A stretch of DNA of 39,665 nucleotides from a virus, in IMG/VR virus record IMGVR_UViG_3300044858_004990, positions 1 through 39,665 of that record, one strand, 5' to 3'. Each line of letters starts with the position of its first letter. Position 1 is the first letter of the stretch. The position numbers and the translations under genes are program-made. Of the stretch, positions 30,257 through 36,594 are shown piece by piece. The notes under the pieces were generated by a model, which saw only the letters and a list, made by a program, of their open reading frames with translations, had not been told where the DNA came from and made no database searches.

Positions 30257-30616
30257 ATGGAATTTGATGTAGATAAATATGAAAAAAGAAATGCTATGCC
30301 GTGGGACCTTGTATTTCCAGGAAAACACTATGTTCCTGAAGAAGTTTTTGAAGAAAGGTATAACACCTGTTCCGGGTGTGAATTTTTTACAAAAAAAGCT
30401 CCAAGAGTCTGTAAAAAATGTCATTGTTGGATGAAATTAAAAGCCACTATAGGAATTGCTTATTGTCCTGTCGGTAAGTGGGGTCCATACGAAGGCGAGC
30501 TACTTGAAAGAAAATGGTTTAAGAGTAAAGAAGAAGAAGATCTAAGTACAAAAGCTGTACAAACCATGCAGGAAGCAGCTGTGGAGTCTAGAAAAGAGCA
30601 GGAAAATAATGAATAA
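30257..30616 (+). CDS. Cys-rich zinc-binding-type phage protein, 119 aa
   Basis: Six cysteines are arranged as C38-x2-C41, C52-x2-C55-x-C57 and C70 in the pattern Y-N-T-C-S-G-C-E-F-F...C-K-K-C-H-C-W-M-K-L-K-A...Y-C-P-V-G-K-W. This pattern belongs to a small conserved family that I know from marine tailed phages; it probably binds zinc or iron-sulfur. The C-terminus is a charged helix rich in Glu, Gln and Lys. AAAGGC precedes the ATG. Its last 8 bases overlap the next gene. The function is unknown; its place beside a halogenase cassette suggests joint transfer. Confidence 0.75.
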   Translation: MEFDVDKYEKRNAMPWDLVFPGKHYVPEEVFEERYNTCSGCEFFTKKAPRVCKKCHCWMKLKATIGIAYCPVGKWGPYEGELLERKWFKSKEEEDLSTKAVQTMQEAAVESRKEQENNE

Positions 30617-31331
30617 TAAGAAAATAAAGTTTACAGCTGTAGATAAAGATTCGTGGGATATCGCAGAAAAACCTTTTCCGGCTAAGCAAGCAGTCCCTGA
30701 ATGGTGGAAGAATTTGTCTCCTTACATAAAAACACCAGAAAATCCTGGTGGAAATAAGCTAATAGTAAAAGATCTTCAAACAAATCATGGAGCTAAAAAA
30801 TGCATTCCTATGCTAGATGCTCTTACTGCTGGCTACATCATCCCTTTATGGACAGATGTGTATGTGCGACAGGTTAATGGCTCACCCGAGATAAACTGGA
30901 AAGTTTCTCAGCAAGTATTTACTGTTCACCAACCCGATTCTAGAGAAATAGAACCGCCAACTGGCTACAGTAATTTTGTTGTTAAATATCATAATAAGTG
31001 GCTAATACACACTCCAAAAAACTACTCTATTATCTGTACTCAACCTTTTGGGTATAGATCATCTCCATTTCATGCTGTCCCCGCGATAGTTGATTCTGAT
31101 AGATCTAGTCTTGAGCTCTTATTTCCTTTATGGTTAAAAAATGATTTTGAAGGAGTTATAGAGAAAGGTACTCCTATAGCTCAAATAATTCCTTTTAAGA
31201 GAGATTCTTGGAATGCAGAATTTAGTTCTTTAGAAAATGGAGAATACAGAAAAATAGAAGATAAGAACTTTAATTCAACAATAGTAGGTCACTACTTAAA
31301 GAATGCTTGGTCAAAAAAAGAATTTAACTAA
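30609..31331 (+). CDS. Conserved phage protein of unknown function, 240 aa
   Basis: The motif series F-P-A-K-Q-A-V-P-E-W-W-K-N-L, then K-K-C-I-P-M-L-D-A-L-T-A-G-Y-I-I-P-L-W-T-D, then W-L-I-H-T-P-K-N-Y-S-I-I-C-T-Q-P and G-T-P-I-A-Q-I-I-P-F-K-R is typical of a family abundant in marine T4-like phages whose role is not established. The fold seems to be a beta barrel or cupin-like, with conserved Trp, Pro and His. The start overlaps the preceding Cys-rich gene by 8 bases, so they are coupled. The end overlaps the convergent 98-residue gene by 8 bases. Codons are more AT-rich than in the fibre genes, in keeping with acquired DNA. Confidence 0.7.
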   Translation: MNNKKIKFTAVDKDSWDIAEKPFPAKQAVPEWWKNLSPYIKTPENPGGNKLIVKDLQTNHGAKKCIPMLDALTAGYIIPLWTDVYVRQVNGSPEINWKVSQQVFTVHQPDSREIEPPTGYSNFVVKYHNKWLIHTPKNYSIICTQPFGYRSSPFHAVPAIVDSDRSSLELLFPLWLKNDFEGVIEKGTPIAQIIPFKRDSWNAEFSSLENGEYRKIEDKNFNSTIVGHYLKNAWSKKEFN

Positions 31332-31620
31332 TAAAATGTTTTACTATCGCTGCTGTAGCTAGAAGTGACCAAAGGATATTAAACCAAATAATTGTAGGTA
31401 GCGTCTTAACTGTAGAGGACCAGATAAGGGAAAGGCTAGTCAAAAGGGCAATTATGTAAAGCCACCATATCTGAGTGTCGAATAATAGACCGGGAATAAT
31501 AATTGCCGCTTTTGTCATAAAAGCAAAGAACTCAACAGTGTTAGGTTTATTCCAGTATTTCTTATAAGTCATAGTCTTTAGAGCGTCAACCCACTGCCCT
31601 CTAAATCTTTTAGTTTGCAT
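31324..31620 (-). CDS. Small multi-pass membrane protein, 98 aa
   Basis: After a basic N-terminus (MQTKRFRGQWVDALKTMTYKKYW) there are three hydrophobic segments: F-F-A-F-M-T-K-A-A-I-I-I-P-G-L-L-F, I-W-W-L-Y-I-I-A-L-L-T-S-L-S-L-I-W, and I-I-W-F-N-I-L-W-S-L-L-A-T-A-A-I-V. It is therefore an integral membrane protein with about three helices. Its ATG overlaps the end of the halogenase gene by 11 bases, which indicates coupled translation. I cannot assign a function; a part in membrane delivery of the halogenase product or in lysis would be guesswork. Confidence 0.7.
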   Translation of the reverse strand: MQTKRFRGQWVDALKTMTYKKYWNKPNTVEFFAFMTKAAIIIPGLLFDTQIWWLYIIALLTSLSLIWSSTVKTLPTIIWFNILWSLLATAAIVKHFIS

Positions 31621-33169
31621 TTCTTAAGTTTTCTAAGAACTCTTTATGGGTAGAAAAATCTTTAGTTGCTTTACTCATGCTGCCTGCTTTACTAAAGTAC
31701 GTACTACCGGCTTTTATTTCAAAGTAATTAGCGTTACTAGTTTTTTCTAAAATCTTTAGGTTTAGCTGGTTAGTGCCTCTAGCCACCATCATCCAACTAT
31801 TAAGCTTAAAAAGGTCTGCATCGTAGTCAGAGTAAGAAGGGGCTCGATACTTCCAGCGATCTAGCATTTTTTGTATCTCACTTGGTGCATTTTCATAGCT
31901 GTATTGTTTCCAAAACTCGGTATCTGACCTGCCTGACATGTAATGAAAGTACAAGAAGTTTTTTATGTTTCTGTTTCTTTCTACAAATCTGTTGTTTACT
32001 TCTTCTATATGTCCAGGATCTTGTTCATAAATACTGTTTAGATTAGAGAAAACTTCTTTTAGTGTTAAAATTGTCATCCATATTGATGTAGCTTCTAGAG
32101 GCTCTATAAAACCAGAAGAAAGGCCTACAGCAACGCAATTTTTTATCCAAGGTGTTTTATAGCACCCTGCCTCAAAAGTAAACGCACCCTTAGTACCGCG
32201 AGGATACTCCGGTACAAACCCAAGAAACTCTTCAATCTCTAAAGCCGCTTCCTCTTGAGATGTAAAAGTAGAATCAAAAACGTATCCGCACCCATATCTT
32301 TCCTTAGTGGGTATCTTCCAAATCCAGCCGTGCTTCATAGCTATGGCTTCGGTGTAAGGAGGAATGTCATCTTCTATAGGAAGAAAGAAGGGCAGCGCAG
32401 AATCTACAGTAAGCTTATCTTTATAACTTATCCATTCAGAGTTAAAGTGCTTTCCAATGAGTAATCTGCTAAAGCCGGTGCAGTCGATTACAAAATCTGC
32501 GTACTGAACAGTTCCATCGCTGAGCTGCAGTGACTCTATGCCTTTATTGTCATTAGAGTTTACAGAAGTAACCGTGCTATCTTTAACTGTGATTCCTCTT
32601 TCAATTCCAATTTTTTTAAGCAAAACCGCTAGTTTAACTGCGTTAAAATGAACAGCCCAGCTGGAGACGGCAGTGTAGCCGAATATAGGGTCTATCTGCC
32701 AGTCTGTAACAGAGCCATTGTACGTAAAAGGGACTTTTTTACTTTTCCCGGCAACCTCGGTTATGTCTATACTGGCTGTTTTTCCTTTTTTTAAGGCGTT
32801 TAGCACTATGCTTACATTTGTATCCAGTATGTATGGGTTGTAGACGTTGCAGCCGTCTAGACCTAGGGGTCCTTCTGTATGAAAGGGGTGATGATACACG
32901 CTTCCTTTTTCGGTCCAGTTAGTAAACTTTACAGAGGTCTTTATTGTCGCGTCTGCCTCTTTAACAAGGAGAGATATGGGTATCCCTAAAAAATCTGTAA
33001 AACTAACAAAGTCTGGGACTGTCCCTTCGCCTGCGCCTAGTATCCCTATGTCCTTCGATTCTATAACAGTCACATCTGCTAGCAAGAAAGCGTTTTTTGC
33101 GTAAAGAGCTGCAATCCAGCCAGCAGTCCCACCGCCTACAATAACTATCTTTTTTAAGTCAGAGCCCAT
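31610..33169 (-). CDS. Viral flavin-dependent tryptophan-halogenase-like enzyme, 519 aa
   Basis: Flavin-dependent halogenases use reduced FAD, O2 and halide to make HOX, which a lysine delivers to an electron-rich ring. Seen here: the FAD motif G-G-G-T-A-G-W (12-18), A-G-E-G-T-V-P-D-F near 46-54, a lysine at 77 in A-T-I-K-T-S-V-K-F-T-N-W where the catalytic Lys of PrnA/RebH lies, the diagnostic W282-I-W284-K-I-P, and E359 in F-I-E-P-L-E-A-T-S-I-W. The length is normal. Phage members are known; a cyanophage enzyme (VirX1) iodinates many substrates in vitro. The residue after E359 is Ala, where PrnA has Ser. The substrate is unknown and a flavin reductase was not seen. AAGGA precedes ATG 33169. 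Confidence 0.9.
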   Translation of the reverse strand: MGSDLKKIVIVGGGTAGWIAALYAKNAFLLADVTVIESKDIGILGAGEGTVPDFVSFTDFLGIPISLLVKEADATIKTSVKFTNWTEKGSVYHHPFHTEGPLGLDGCNVYNPYILDTNVSIVLNALKKGKTASIDITEVAGKSKKVPFTYNGSVTDWQIDPIFGYTAVSSWAVHFNAVKLAVLLKKIGIERGITVKDSTVTSVNSNDNKGIESLQLSDGTVQYADFVIDCTGFSRLLIGKHFNSEWISYKDKLTVDSALPFFLPIEDDIPPYTEAIAMKHGWIWKIPTKERYGCGYVFDSTFTSQEEAALEIEEFLGFVPEYPRGTKGAFTFEAGCYKTPWIKNCVAVGLSSGFIEPLEATSIWMTILTLKEVFSNLNSIYEQDPGHIEEVNNRFVERNRNIKNFLYFHYMSGRSDTEFWKQYSYENAPSEIQKMLDRWKYRAPSYSDYDADLFKLNSWMMVARGTNQLNLKILEKTSNANYFEIKAGSTYFSKAGSMSKATKDFSTHKEFLENLRNAN

Positions 33170-33257
33170 AATTCCTTCTTTTCACTTTATCGTTTTGCGA
33201 GGTAGATGCGTCTTATAATAAAACATACTACTCTATTTTTGTTAAAAAGTACATACG
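33170..33257 (-). promoter_or_regulatory. Probable promoter region of the halogenase genes
   Basis: An 88-base AT-rich gap between the recombinase stop and the halogenase start. On the minus strand TTAACA is followed 19 bases later by TATTAT, a weak promoter-like pair, and AAGGA lies just before ATG 33169. A separate promoter for the halogenase and membrane-protein pair is likely because the recombinase upstream belongs to another unit, but the boxes are poor. Confidence 0.3.
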
Positions 33258-33935
33258 CTATTGCTCTTCTTGTGTCCTATTTGCCTTTAAGTAACTTAAA
33301 GTTTTTCTTATAGTAGATCCGTGCCAGGCTCCACCTAACGCAGTAGGGATTTCTTGAGCATTTAGCTGACGAGCTGTTTCATGATATGAAACACCTTTAT
33401 CTCGTAGTTCTGTGATGATCTTCATTGCCTCGTCTGATATTTTGCTCTTAGGACCAAGATCAACTCCCCAGTTCTGACCAGTCTCTCGACGATACTTATG
33501 AACTGACTTCTGTCGCTCAGAGATAATAGACCTTTCCATCTCTGCGAGAGCAGACATGATTGTCACAACAAAACGTCCTTGGTACGTAGATGTGTCAAGG
33601 TTAAGGTCTAGCATGACTAGACGCCAACCCTTCTGATTAGCTCTGTCGACGATGTTTAAGAAGTCCTTTGTGGAACGTGCGAGGCGATCTACACGGGTAA
33701 CAATCAACGCTGAGGCTGTTCCATTGTCTAATCTATCAAGTGCGCCACGCAAGGCAGGACGACCTTTAATTGACTTACCAGAGCGCCCTTCCTCTCGGAC
33801 AAGTTCCATCTCGGTGTAACCAGCAAACGTGGCTGCAGCCCTAAGTTCTCTCTCTTGAGCGTCCAAAGACATGCCATCTGTTGCCTGCATTTGGGTTGAA
33901 ACACGTGCGTAGAGTAGTGCTATTCCTGTTGTCAT
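33258..33935 (-). CDS. Small serine recombinase (resolvase/invertase family), 225 aa
   Basis: The catalytic N-terminal domain has Y-A-R-V-S-T-Q with the nucleophile S13, S-L-D-A-Q-E-R-E-L, G-R-P-A-L-R-G-A-L-D-R-L, the arginines of V-T-R-V-D-R-L-A-R-S, and the long helix with A-L-A-E-M-E-R-S-I-I-S-E-R. A small helix-turn-helix end follows (S-Y-H-E-T-A-R-Q-L-N...W-H-G-S-T-I-R-K-T-L). At about 225 aa it is the size of resolvases and DNA invertases, not of large serine integrases (over 450 aa). I choose ATG 33935, which has GAGGAA at good spacing; a GTG at 34001 would add 22 unlikely residues. It faces away from a two-gene fibre cassette. Its action (resolution, inversion or integration) is not shown by sequence alone. 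Confidence 0.9.
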   Translation of the reverse strand: MTTGIALLYARVSTQMQATDGMSLDAQERELRAAATFAGYTEMELVREEGRSGKSIKGRPALRGALDRLDNGTASALIVTRVDRLARSTKDFLNIVDRANQKGWRLVMLDLNLDTSTYQGRFVVTIMSALAEMERSIISERQKSVHKYRRETGQNWGVDLGPKSKISDEAMKIITELRDKGVSYHETARQLNAQEIPTALGGAWHGSTIRKTLSYLKANRTQEEQ

Positions 33936-34099
33936 AAGTTCCTCATATTCATCAAATTCCGCATGAATGTACAATTCTTTACCCGTAAAACTAGTGTACA
34001 CCCTTTTGGTTAAACGTGTATGATTATAGCAGGGTTTTCACCGCGCGATGGCGCTAAAACACGGAATCTACAAAACAAATAGAGTATACAATAGATTAC
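33936..34099. promoter_or_regulatory. Divergent region between recombinase and fibre cassette
   Basis: This 164-base stretch holds the starts of two diverging units. It includes an imperfect inverted repeat at about 34034-34060 (GTTTT...GCGC...GCGC...AAAAC), the type of symmetric site small serine recombinases or their regulators bind. On the plus strand TATACA (34085-34090) lies 10 bases before ATG 34100; as no SD is visible there, a leaderless mRNA, common in actinobacteria, is possible. Confidence 0.35.
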
Positions 34100-34456
34100 A
34101 TGAAAGTAGCTAATGGAAGGCTCGGCCTAACCTGCGACCAAGGTGCTACCTTTACTCGTCGCATCACTTACAAGAGTAATGGCGAAATCGTGAACCTTAC
34201 AGGTTACACCGCGAGGATGCAAGTTCGTCCATCCTACGCCTATGAGTCAGACAACATCGTTGTAAATCTAACAAGTGGCAGTGGACTAACCATCACTGGA
34301 GCTACAGGGACTATTGACATAACTATCACCGCAGGTGCTACTGAGGCAATGACTCCAGGATCTTACGTATATGATCTTGAGATCGTAGCACCAAACACCA
34401 CTGTTCAACGACTTTTAGAAGGACCTTTCATTGTTACACCGGAGGTGACAAAGTAA
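34100..34456 (+). CDS. Fibre-base / adaptor-type beta domain protein, 118 aa
   Basis: The pattern L-G-L-T-C-D-Q-G-A-T-F-T-R-R-I-T-Y-K...V-N-L-T-G-Y-T-A-R-M-Q-V-R-P...G-S-Y-V-Y-D-L-E-I-V...R-L-L-E-G-P-F-I-V-T-P-E-V is a well-known beta-sandwich of phage baseplate or fibre-base proteins (similar to the N-terminal part of BppU-like proteins) that usually lies directly upstream of a collagen-like gene, as it does here. It probably anchors that fibre to the virion. The stop codon touches the next gene's ATG. No SD is seen, so a leaderless start is possible. Confidence 0.82.
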   Translation: MKVANGRLGLTCDQGATFTRRITYKSNGEIVNLTGYTARMQVRPSYAYESDNIVVNLTSGSGLTITGATGTIDITITAGATEAMTPGSYVYDLEIVAPNTTVQRLLEGPFIVTPEVTK

Positions 34457-34738
34457 ATGGCTGACATCGAAATAGAAGTTTCAACGCAAGGACCTCAAGG
34501 TGCACAAGGACCGACCGGACCAACGGGTCCCTTAGGACCGACAGGACCATCAGGAGGGGCAACCGGACCGACTGGCCCAGCAGGACCAACGGGACCAGCA
34601 GTATCATTCGTATCCGTTCCTTCAACTCCAACTTCATCTGGCACCGCAGGACAATTTGCTTTCAGCAACACGTTCCTTTACGTATGTGTGGCAACAAACT
34701 CCTGGATTCGTGTCTCAAGATCGGCCTGGAACGCGTAA
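34457..34738 (+). CDS. Mini collagen-like fibre, 93 aa
   Basis: A miniature fibre: a 10-residue start, about 36 residues of Gly-X-Y ([15 protein letters not shown]), then a short end domain with T-A-G-Q-F-A-F-S-N-T-F-L-Y-V-C-V-A-T-N-S-W-I-R-V-S, common at the ends of phage collagen-like proteins. GGAGGTGA, a near-perfect SD, lies at the end of the preceding gene. It is the only collagen-like gene on the plus strand, separate from the main fibre block by more than 10 kb. Its small size suggests a short spike or an assembly partner. Confidence 0.85.
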   Translation: MADIEIEVSTQGPQGAQGPTGPTGPLGPTGPSGGATGPTGPAGPTGPAVSFVSVPSTPTSSGTAGQFAFSNTFLYVCVATNSWIRVSRSAWNA

Positions 34739-34751
34739 CTTCCGTGTAAGG

Positions 34752-34774
34752 CTTCTTAGTGGAGATCTAAGAAG
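34752..34774 (+). other. Hairpin after the mini-fibre gene
   Basis: CTTCTTAG (34752-34759) and CTAAGAAG (34767-34774) form a perfect 8-bp stem with a 7-base loop, 14 bases after the stop. No T run follows directly, so it is not a standard terminator; a second weaker stem TTAGAG/CTCTAA (34801-34817) followed by T-rich sequence may complete the ending. Confidence 0.45.
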
Positions 34775-34817
34775 TTGAAAGCTAAACAAAATAAGGCTTT
34801 TTAGAGAAGCGCTCTAA

Positions 34818-34849
34818 TTGTACTTTTTGGCACTAAGAGGCGATATAAT
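34818..34849 (+). promoter_or_regulatory. Candidate promoter of the structured RNA
   Basis: A perfect -10 box TATAAT is at 34844-34849. TTGTAC at 34818-34823 is the nearest -35-like word, with a long spacer of 20 bases. Transcription would start at about 34856, exactly where the run of pairing elements of the structured region begins. Confidence 0.4.
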
Positions 34850-34855
34850 AACCTA

Positions 34856-35168
34856 TTGCCCTAAAGGCGTAGGTCGCAGCCAGTTGGAAGGTCTAACGTA
34901 AGTGCGTAAGTCTATAAAACCCTACAAATGAAAAAGGCATATCGTCCTGAACATGACGTACAACTGTTATCCCGAACGGCCTTAGGTGATATGCATACTA
35001 TGCACAATCATCACCGCAAAAAGGTTAGAGTGCTAGACGCTGGTTAGGTAGCCAATGTCGGGGTAGGTGAAGACACGTGGGGCGCCTTGAAGTCATAAAG
35101 GCGTTGACCTAATAACAGGGGAGATAGCTTTTAGGCTATCAGTTATGAAGTCCCCGCCAGCGTCTAGC
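34856..35168 (+). ncRNA. Large structured non-coding RNA, unassigned
   Basis: About 310 bases without a convincing gene but with many pairing elements. The 3' domain is closed by a perfect 12-bp stem, GCTAGACGCTGG (35032-35043) with CCAGCGTCTAGC (35157-35168). Inside it are TTAGGT/ACCTAA (35044-35049/35107-35112), CGCCTT/AAGGCG (35083-35088/35098-35103) and GGGGA+GATAGC/GCTATC+TCCCC (35118-35128/35135-35155). The 5' domain has GTAGG/CCTAC, GCATATC/GATATGC (34937-34943/34988-34994) or, as an alternative, GGTGAT+TGCAT/ATGCA+ATCACC (34985-35015). TCTAAC/GTTAGA (34892-34897/35024-35029) would make a pseudoknot. The motifs do not match tmRNA, RNase P or a group I or II intron as I know them. Large ornate RNAs such as GOLLD and ROOL occur in similar phages. 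The strand is chosen from the TATAAT upstream; ends are approximate. Confidence 0.55.
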
Positions 35169-35814
35169 TCGGCCTTTTACTTTCCCATTCATCAAGATCT
35201 TCAGGATAATCAAAATCAGTTGTCCAGTCGTCTATCTTAATGCAGTGTTGAGTAACATCCCAGTGTGGACGTGTAAGTGATTTGTACAAAACCCAACCGC
35301 CAGCACGAGGAGCCGACTTATCTCGTATAAGTGCAAGCATGCGCTGTCTTATAAGAGAGTTTACTGAACTGTCAAACGATATTGCAAACACCTCGCGGCG
35401 CGAGCCTCCAAGAGCCTCCAAGGAATCTCTAAGAAGAAACGTAAAACTATCGTCAGTTGTCATGATCTGATCCATTGCTTCATCTGTAAAGTACACATCT
35501 CCAAACACAAGGACCGTGCGTGTGTCAGACCAGAGAGTCATAGATGAATAAAACTTAAGAAGATCACCAAAGTCAGCATCTTCAGCCGCAGGTTTGGTGA
35601 TGTACAAGGATGTGCCTTCTATAGTGTATGCGTCACTTGATCCAACAACAACAATGTCATTGGTGTACCTTTTTAACTGTCTAACGGTTCTTTCAATTAA
35701 AACCTCACCTTCAACGTTTAGAAAGTGTTTAGCAGTTCCTCTGTAGTTTTCCCAGCGATCTCCATTTCCTGCCGCAAGGACGAGGACCTTAAGCGTTGGA
35801 CTTTTTACTAGCAC
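35164..35814 (-). CDS. Sugar-nucleotidyltransferase-like protein (NTP transferase family)
   Basis: The signature L-V-L-A-A-G-N-G-D-R-W followed by K-H-F-L-N-V-E-G is the nucleotide-binding loop of the NTP_transferase/MobA-like fold, which joins a nucleotide to a sugar or alditol phosphate. Further on, F-G-D-V-Y-F is the metal-binding Asp region and I-D-D-W-T-T-D-F-D-Y-P-E-D-L-D-E-W is the classic end strand of such enzymes. The length, about 216 aa, fits a single catalytic domain. I use GTG 35814; TTG 35838 is also possible, and either overlaps the preceding 42-residue gene. Its final codons overlap the last stem of the structured RNA. With the cupin at 36595 it may supply a nucleotide sugar for glycosylation, which is inference. 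Confidence 0.82.
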   Translation of the reverse strand: MLVKSPTLKVLVLAAGNGDRWENYRGTAKHFLNVEGEVLIERTVRQLKRYTNDIVVVGSSDAYTIEGTSLYITKPAAEDADFGDLLKFYSSMTLWSDTRTVLVFGDVYFTDEAMDQIMTTDDSFTFLLRDSLEALGGSRREVFAISFDSSVNSLIRQRMLALIRDKSAPRAGGWVLYKSLTRPHWDVTQHCIKIDDWTTDFDYPEDLDEWESKRPS

Positions 35815-35917
35815 TTGCGTCGTTCTTGATACAGTCAACGCAGTAGCTATAAGCCTTCCACGTATTTGGTTCCATCTTTGTTACGTAGGCAGGTTTATCA
35901 CAAAATGAGCAGGTCAT
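35789..35917 (-). CDS. Zinc-ribbon micro-protein, 42 aa
   Basis: The gene encodes MTCSFCDKPAYVTK... with two C-x2-C pairs, C3/C6 and C26/C29, separated by about 20 residues: a minimal zinc ribbon. Its ATG is one base after the stop of the previous micro-protein and its end overlaps the nucleotidyltransferase start region. The Cys spacing and packing make it credible despite its size. Such mini-ribbons often bind nucleic acid or proteins; the target is unknown. Confidence 0.7.
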   Translation of the reverse strand: MTCSFCDKPAYVTKMEPNTWKAYSYCVDCIKNDASASKKSNA

Positions 35918-35918
35918 G

Positions 35919-36050
35919 TTAAGCGCAGTGTTGTCCTGGGCAACCTTGAACAGGGCAACGAGGATTTCCGTTGTTACCTTGACTTTCTGTTCTAAGCTCT
36001 CCGCAGAACGGACAGTTGTCTACTCGGTCTTCTGGTAGTTTGTTTATCAC
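35919..36050 (-). CDS. Zinc-ribbon micro-protein, 43 aa
   Basis: Starting at GTG 36050, overlapping the previous stop as GTGA, the gene encodes MINKLPEDRVDNCPFCG..., ending CPVQGCPGQHCA. C13/C16 and a second group of three cysteines near the end make a zinc-ribbon-like set. AAGG lies about 7 bases before the start. It is a second, different ribbon in the same operon, next to the 42-residue one, so the two may work together. Not recognised beyond the metal motif. Confidence 0.65.
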   Translation of the reverse strand: MINKLPEDRVDNCPFCGELRTESQGNNGNPRCPVQGCPGQHCA

Positions 36051-36223
36051 TTCTTTACCTTACGCTCCCAGCGGGTTCCTTCTTGAACAAGACCGTCCTT
36101 GTCTCCGTCACGAGCATTTGGGTTGTATCCTTGAGAGATCTTCTTAAGCAAACGATCTTCTCGATACGCGACAACGCCAATTACAAGACACATTGCAAGA
36201 TACCAAAGAACTACTTCTTTCAT
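36047..36223 (-). CDS. Small membrane-anchored protein with EF-hand-like loop, 58 aa
   Basis: The N-terminus K-E-V-V-L-W-Y-L-A-M-C-L-V-I-G-V-V-A-Y is one membrane helix; the rest is outside or cytosolic and contains Y-N-P-N-A-R-D-G-D-K-D-G-L-V-Q-E-G-T-R-W. The D-x-D-x-D-G core is the pattern of calcium-binding loops (EF-hand/dockerin-like). Similar D-G-D-x-D-G-x-V-Q-x-G-T pieces occur in actinophage proteins. The start overlaps the thioredoxin stop by one base (TAATG) with GGAGGG upstream. Calcium binding is inferred from the motif alone. Confidence 0.72.
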   Translation of the reverse strand: MKEVVLWYLAMCLVIGVVAYREDRLLKKISQGYNPNARDGDKDGLVQEGTRWERKVKK

Positions 36224-36549
36224 TACATTCCCTCCACAAAATCTGATAGCTCGGCGATAAGCGCTGGCAGAGCTTTTGCCCCCGTAATCGTGTGTACTAC
36301 CTTACCATTACTAAACAACATTAAGGTGGGAATTGAGCGAATACTAAGCTCGGCAGTAAGTCCTGAGTTATCGTCAGTGTTGATCTTGACTACCTTTAAT
36401 AAGCTTGAGTTTTCCGCCGCAAGTTGTTCTAGTATAGGAAGCATCATCTTACAAGGATTACACCACTCTGCCCAGAAATCAACGAGAACAGGGGTAGGGG
36501 AAAGGAGAACGTCCTGGGCAAAGGTTGCTGAGGTTGATTCAGTAATCAT
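36223..36549 (-). CDS. trxA: Thioredoxin, 108 aa
   Basis: A full-length thioredoxin fold: P-V-L-V-D-F-W-A-E-W-C30-N-P-C33-K-M-M, then I-N-T-D-D-N, then the cis-proline in S-I-P-T-L-M-L-F, then G-K-V-V. It reduces disulfides; in phages it may serve ribonucleotide reductase or DNA polymerase processivity. The active site is W-C-N-P-C rather than the usual W-C-G-P-C, which may change its redox potential. It is the first gene of the minus-strand operon with three micro-proteins and the nucleotidyltransferase, and it diverges from the cupin gene 45 bases away. AGGATACG precedes the ATG. Confidence 0.95.
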   Translation of the reverse strand: MITESTSATFAQDVLLSPTPVLVDFWAEWCNPCKMMLPILEQLAAENSSLLKVVKINTDDNSGLTAELSIRSIPTLMLFSNGKVVHTITGAKALPALIAELSDFVEGM

Positions 36550-36594
36550 TGGCGTATCCTATCAAAGCCTAAAAAGCATGATAAAGTTACAACC

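Noticed and set aside
33258-33935. Large serine integrase with attachment site at the tRNA
   Set aside because: The enzyme is too short for the integrase class, and no duplicated tRNA end was found near it.
33936-34001. N-terminal extension of the serine recombinase from GTG 34001
   Set aside because: The ATG at 33935 has a good ribosome site and starts right before the conserved catalytic motif.
34928-35047. 39-codon frame MKKAYRPEHDVQLL... inside the structured region
   Set aside because: It has no ribosome site, a composition unlike the other small genes, and it crosses several paired elements; kept only as an alternative to the RNA reading.
34856-35168. tmRNA, group I or group II intron, RNase P RNA
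   Set aside because: No tRNA-like ends with a tag frame, no intron core or domain V sequence, and no RNase P signature words were found.
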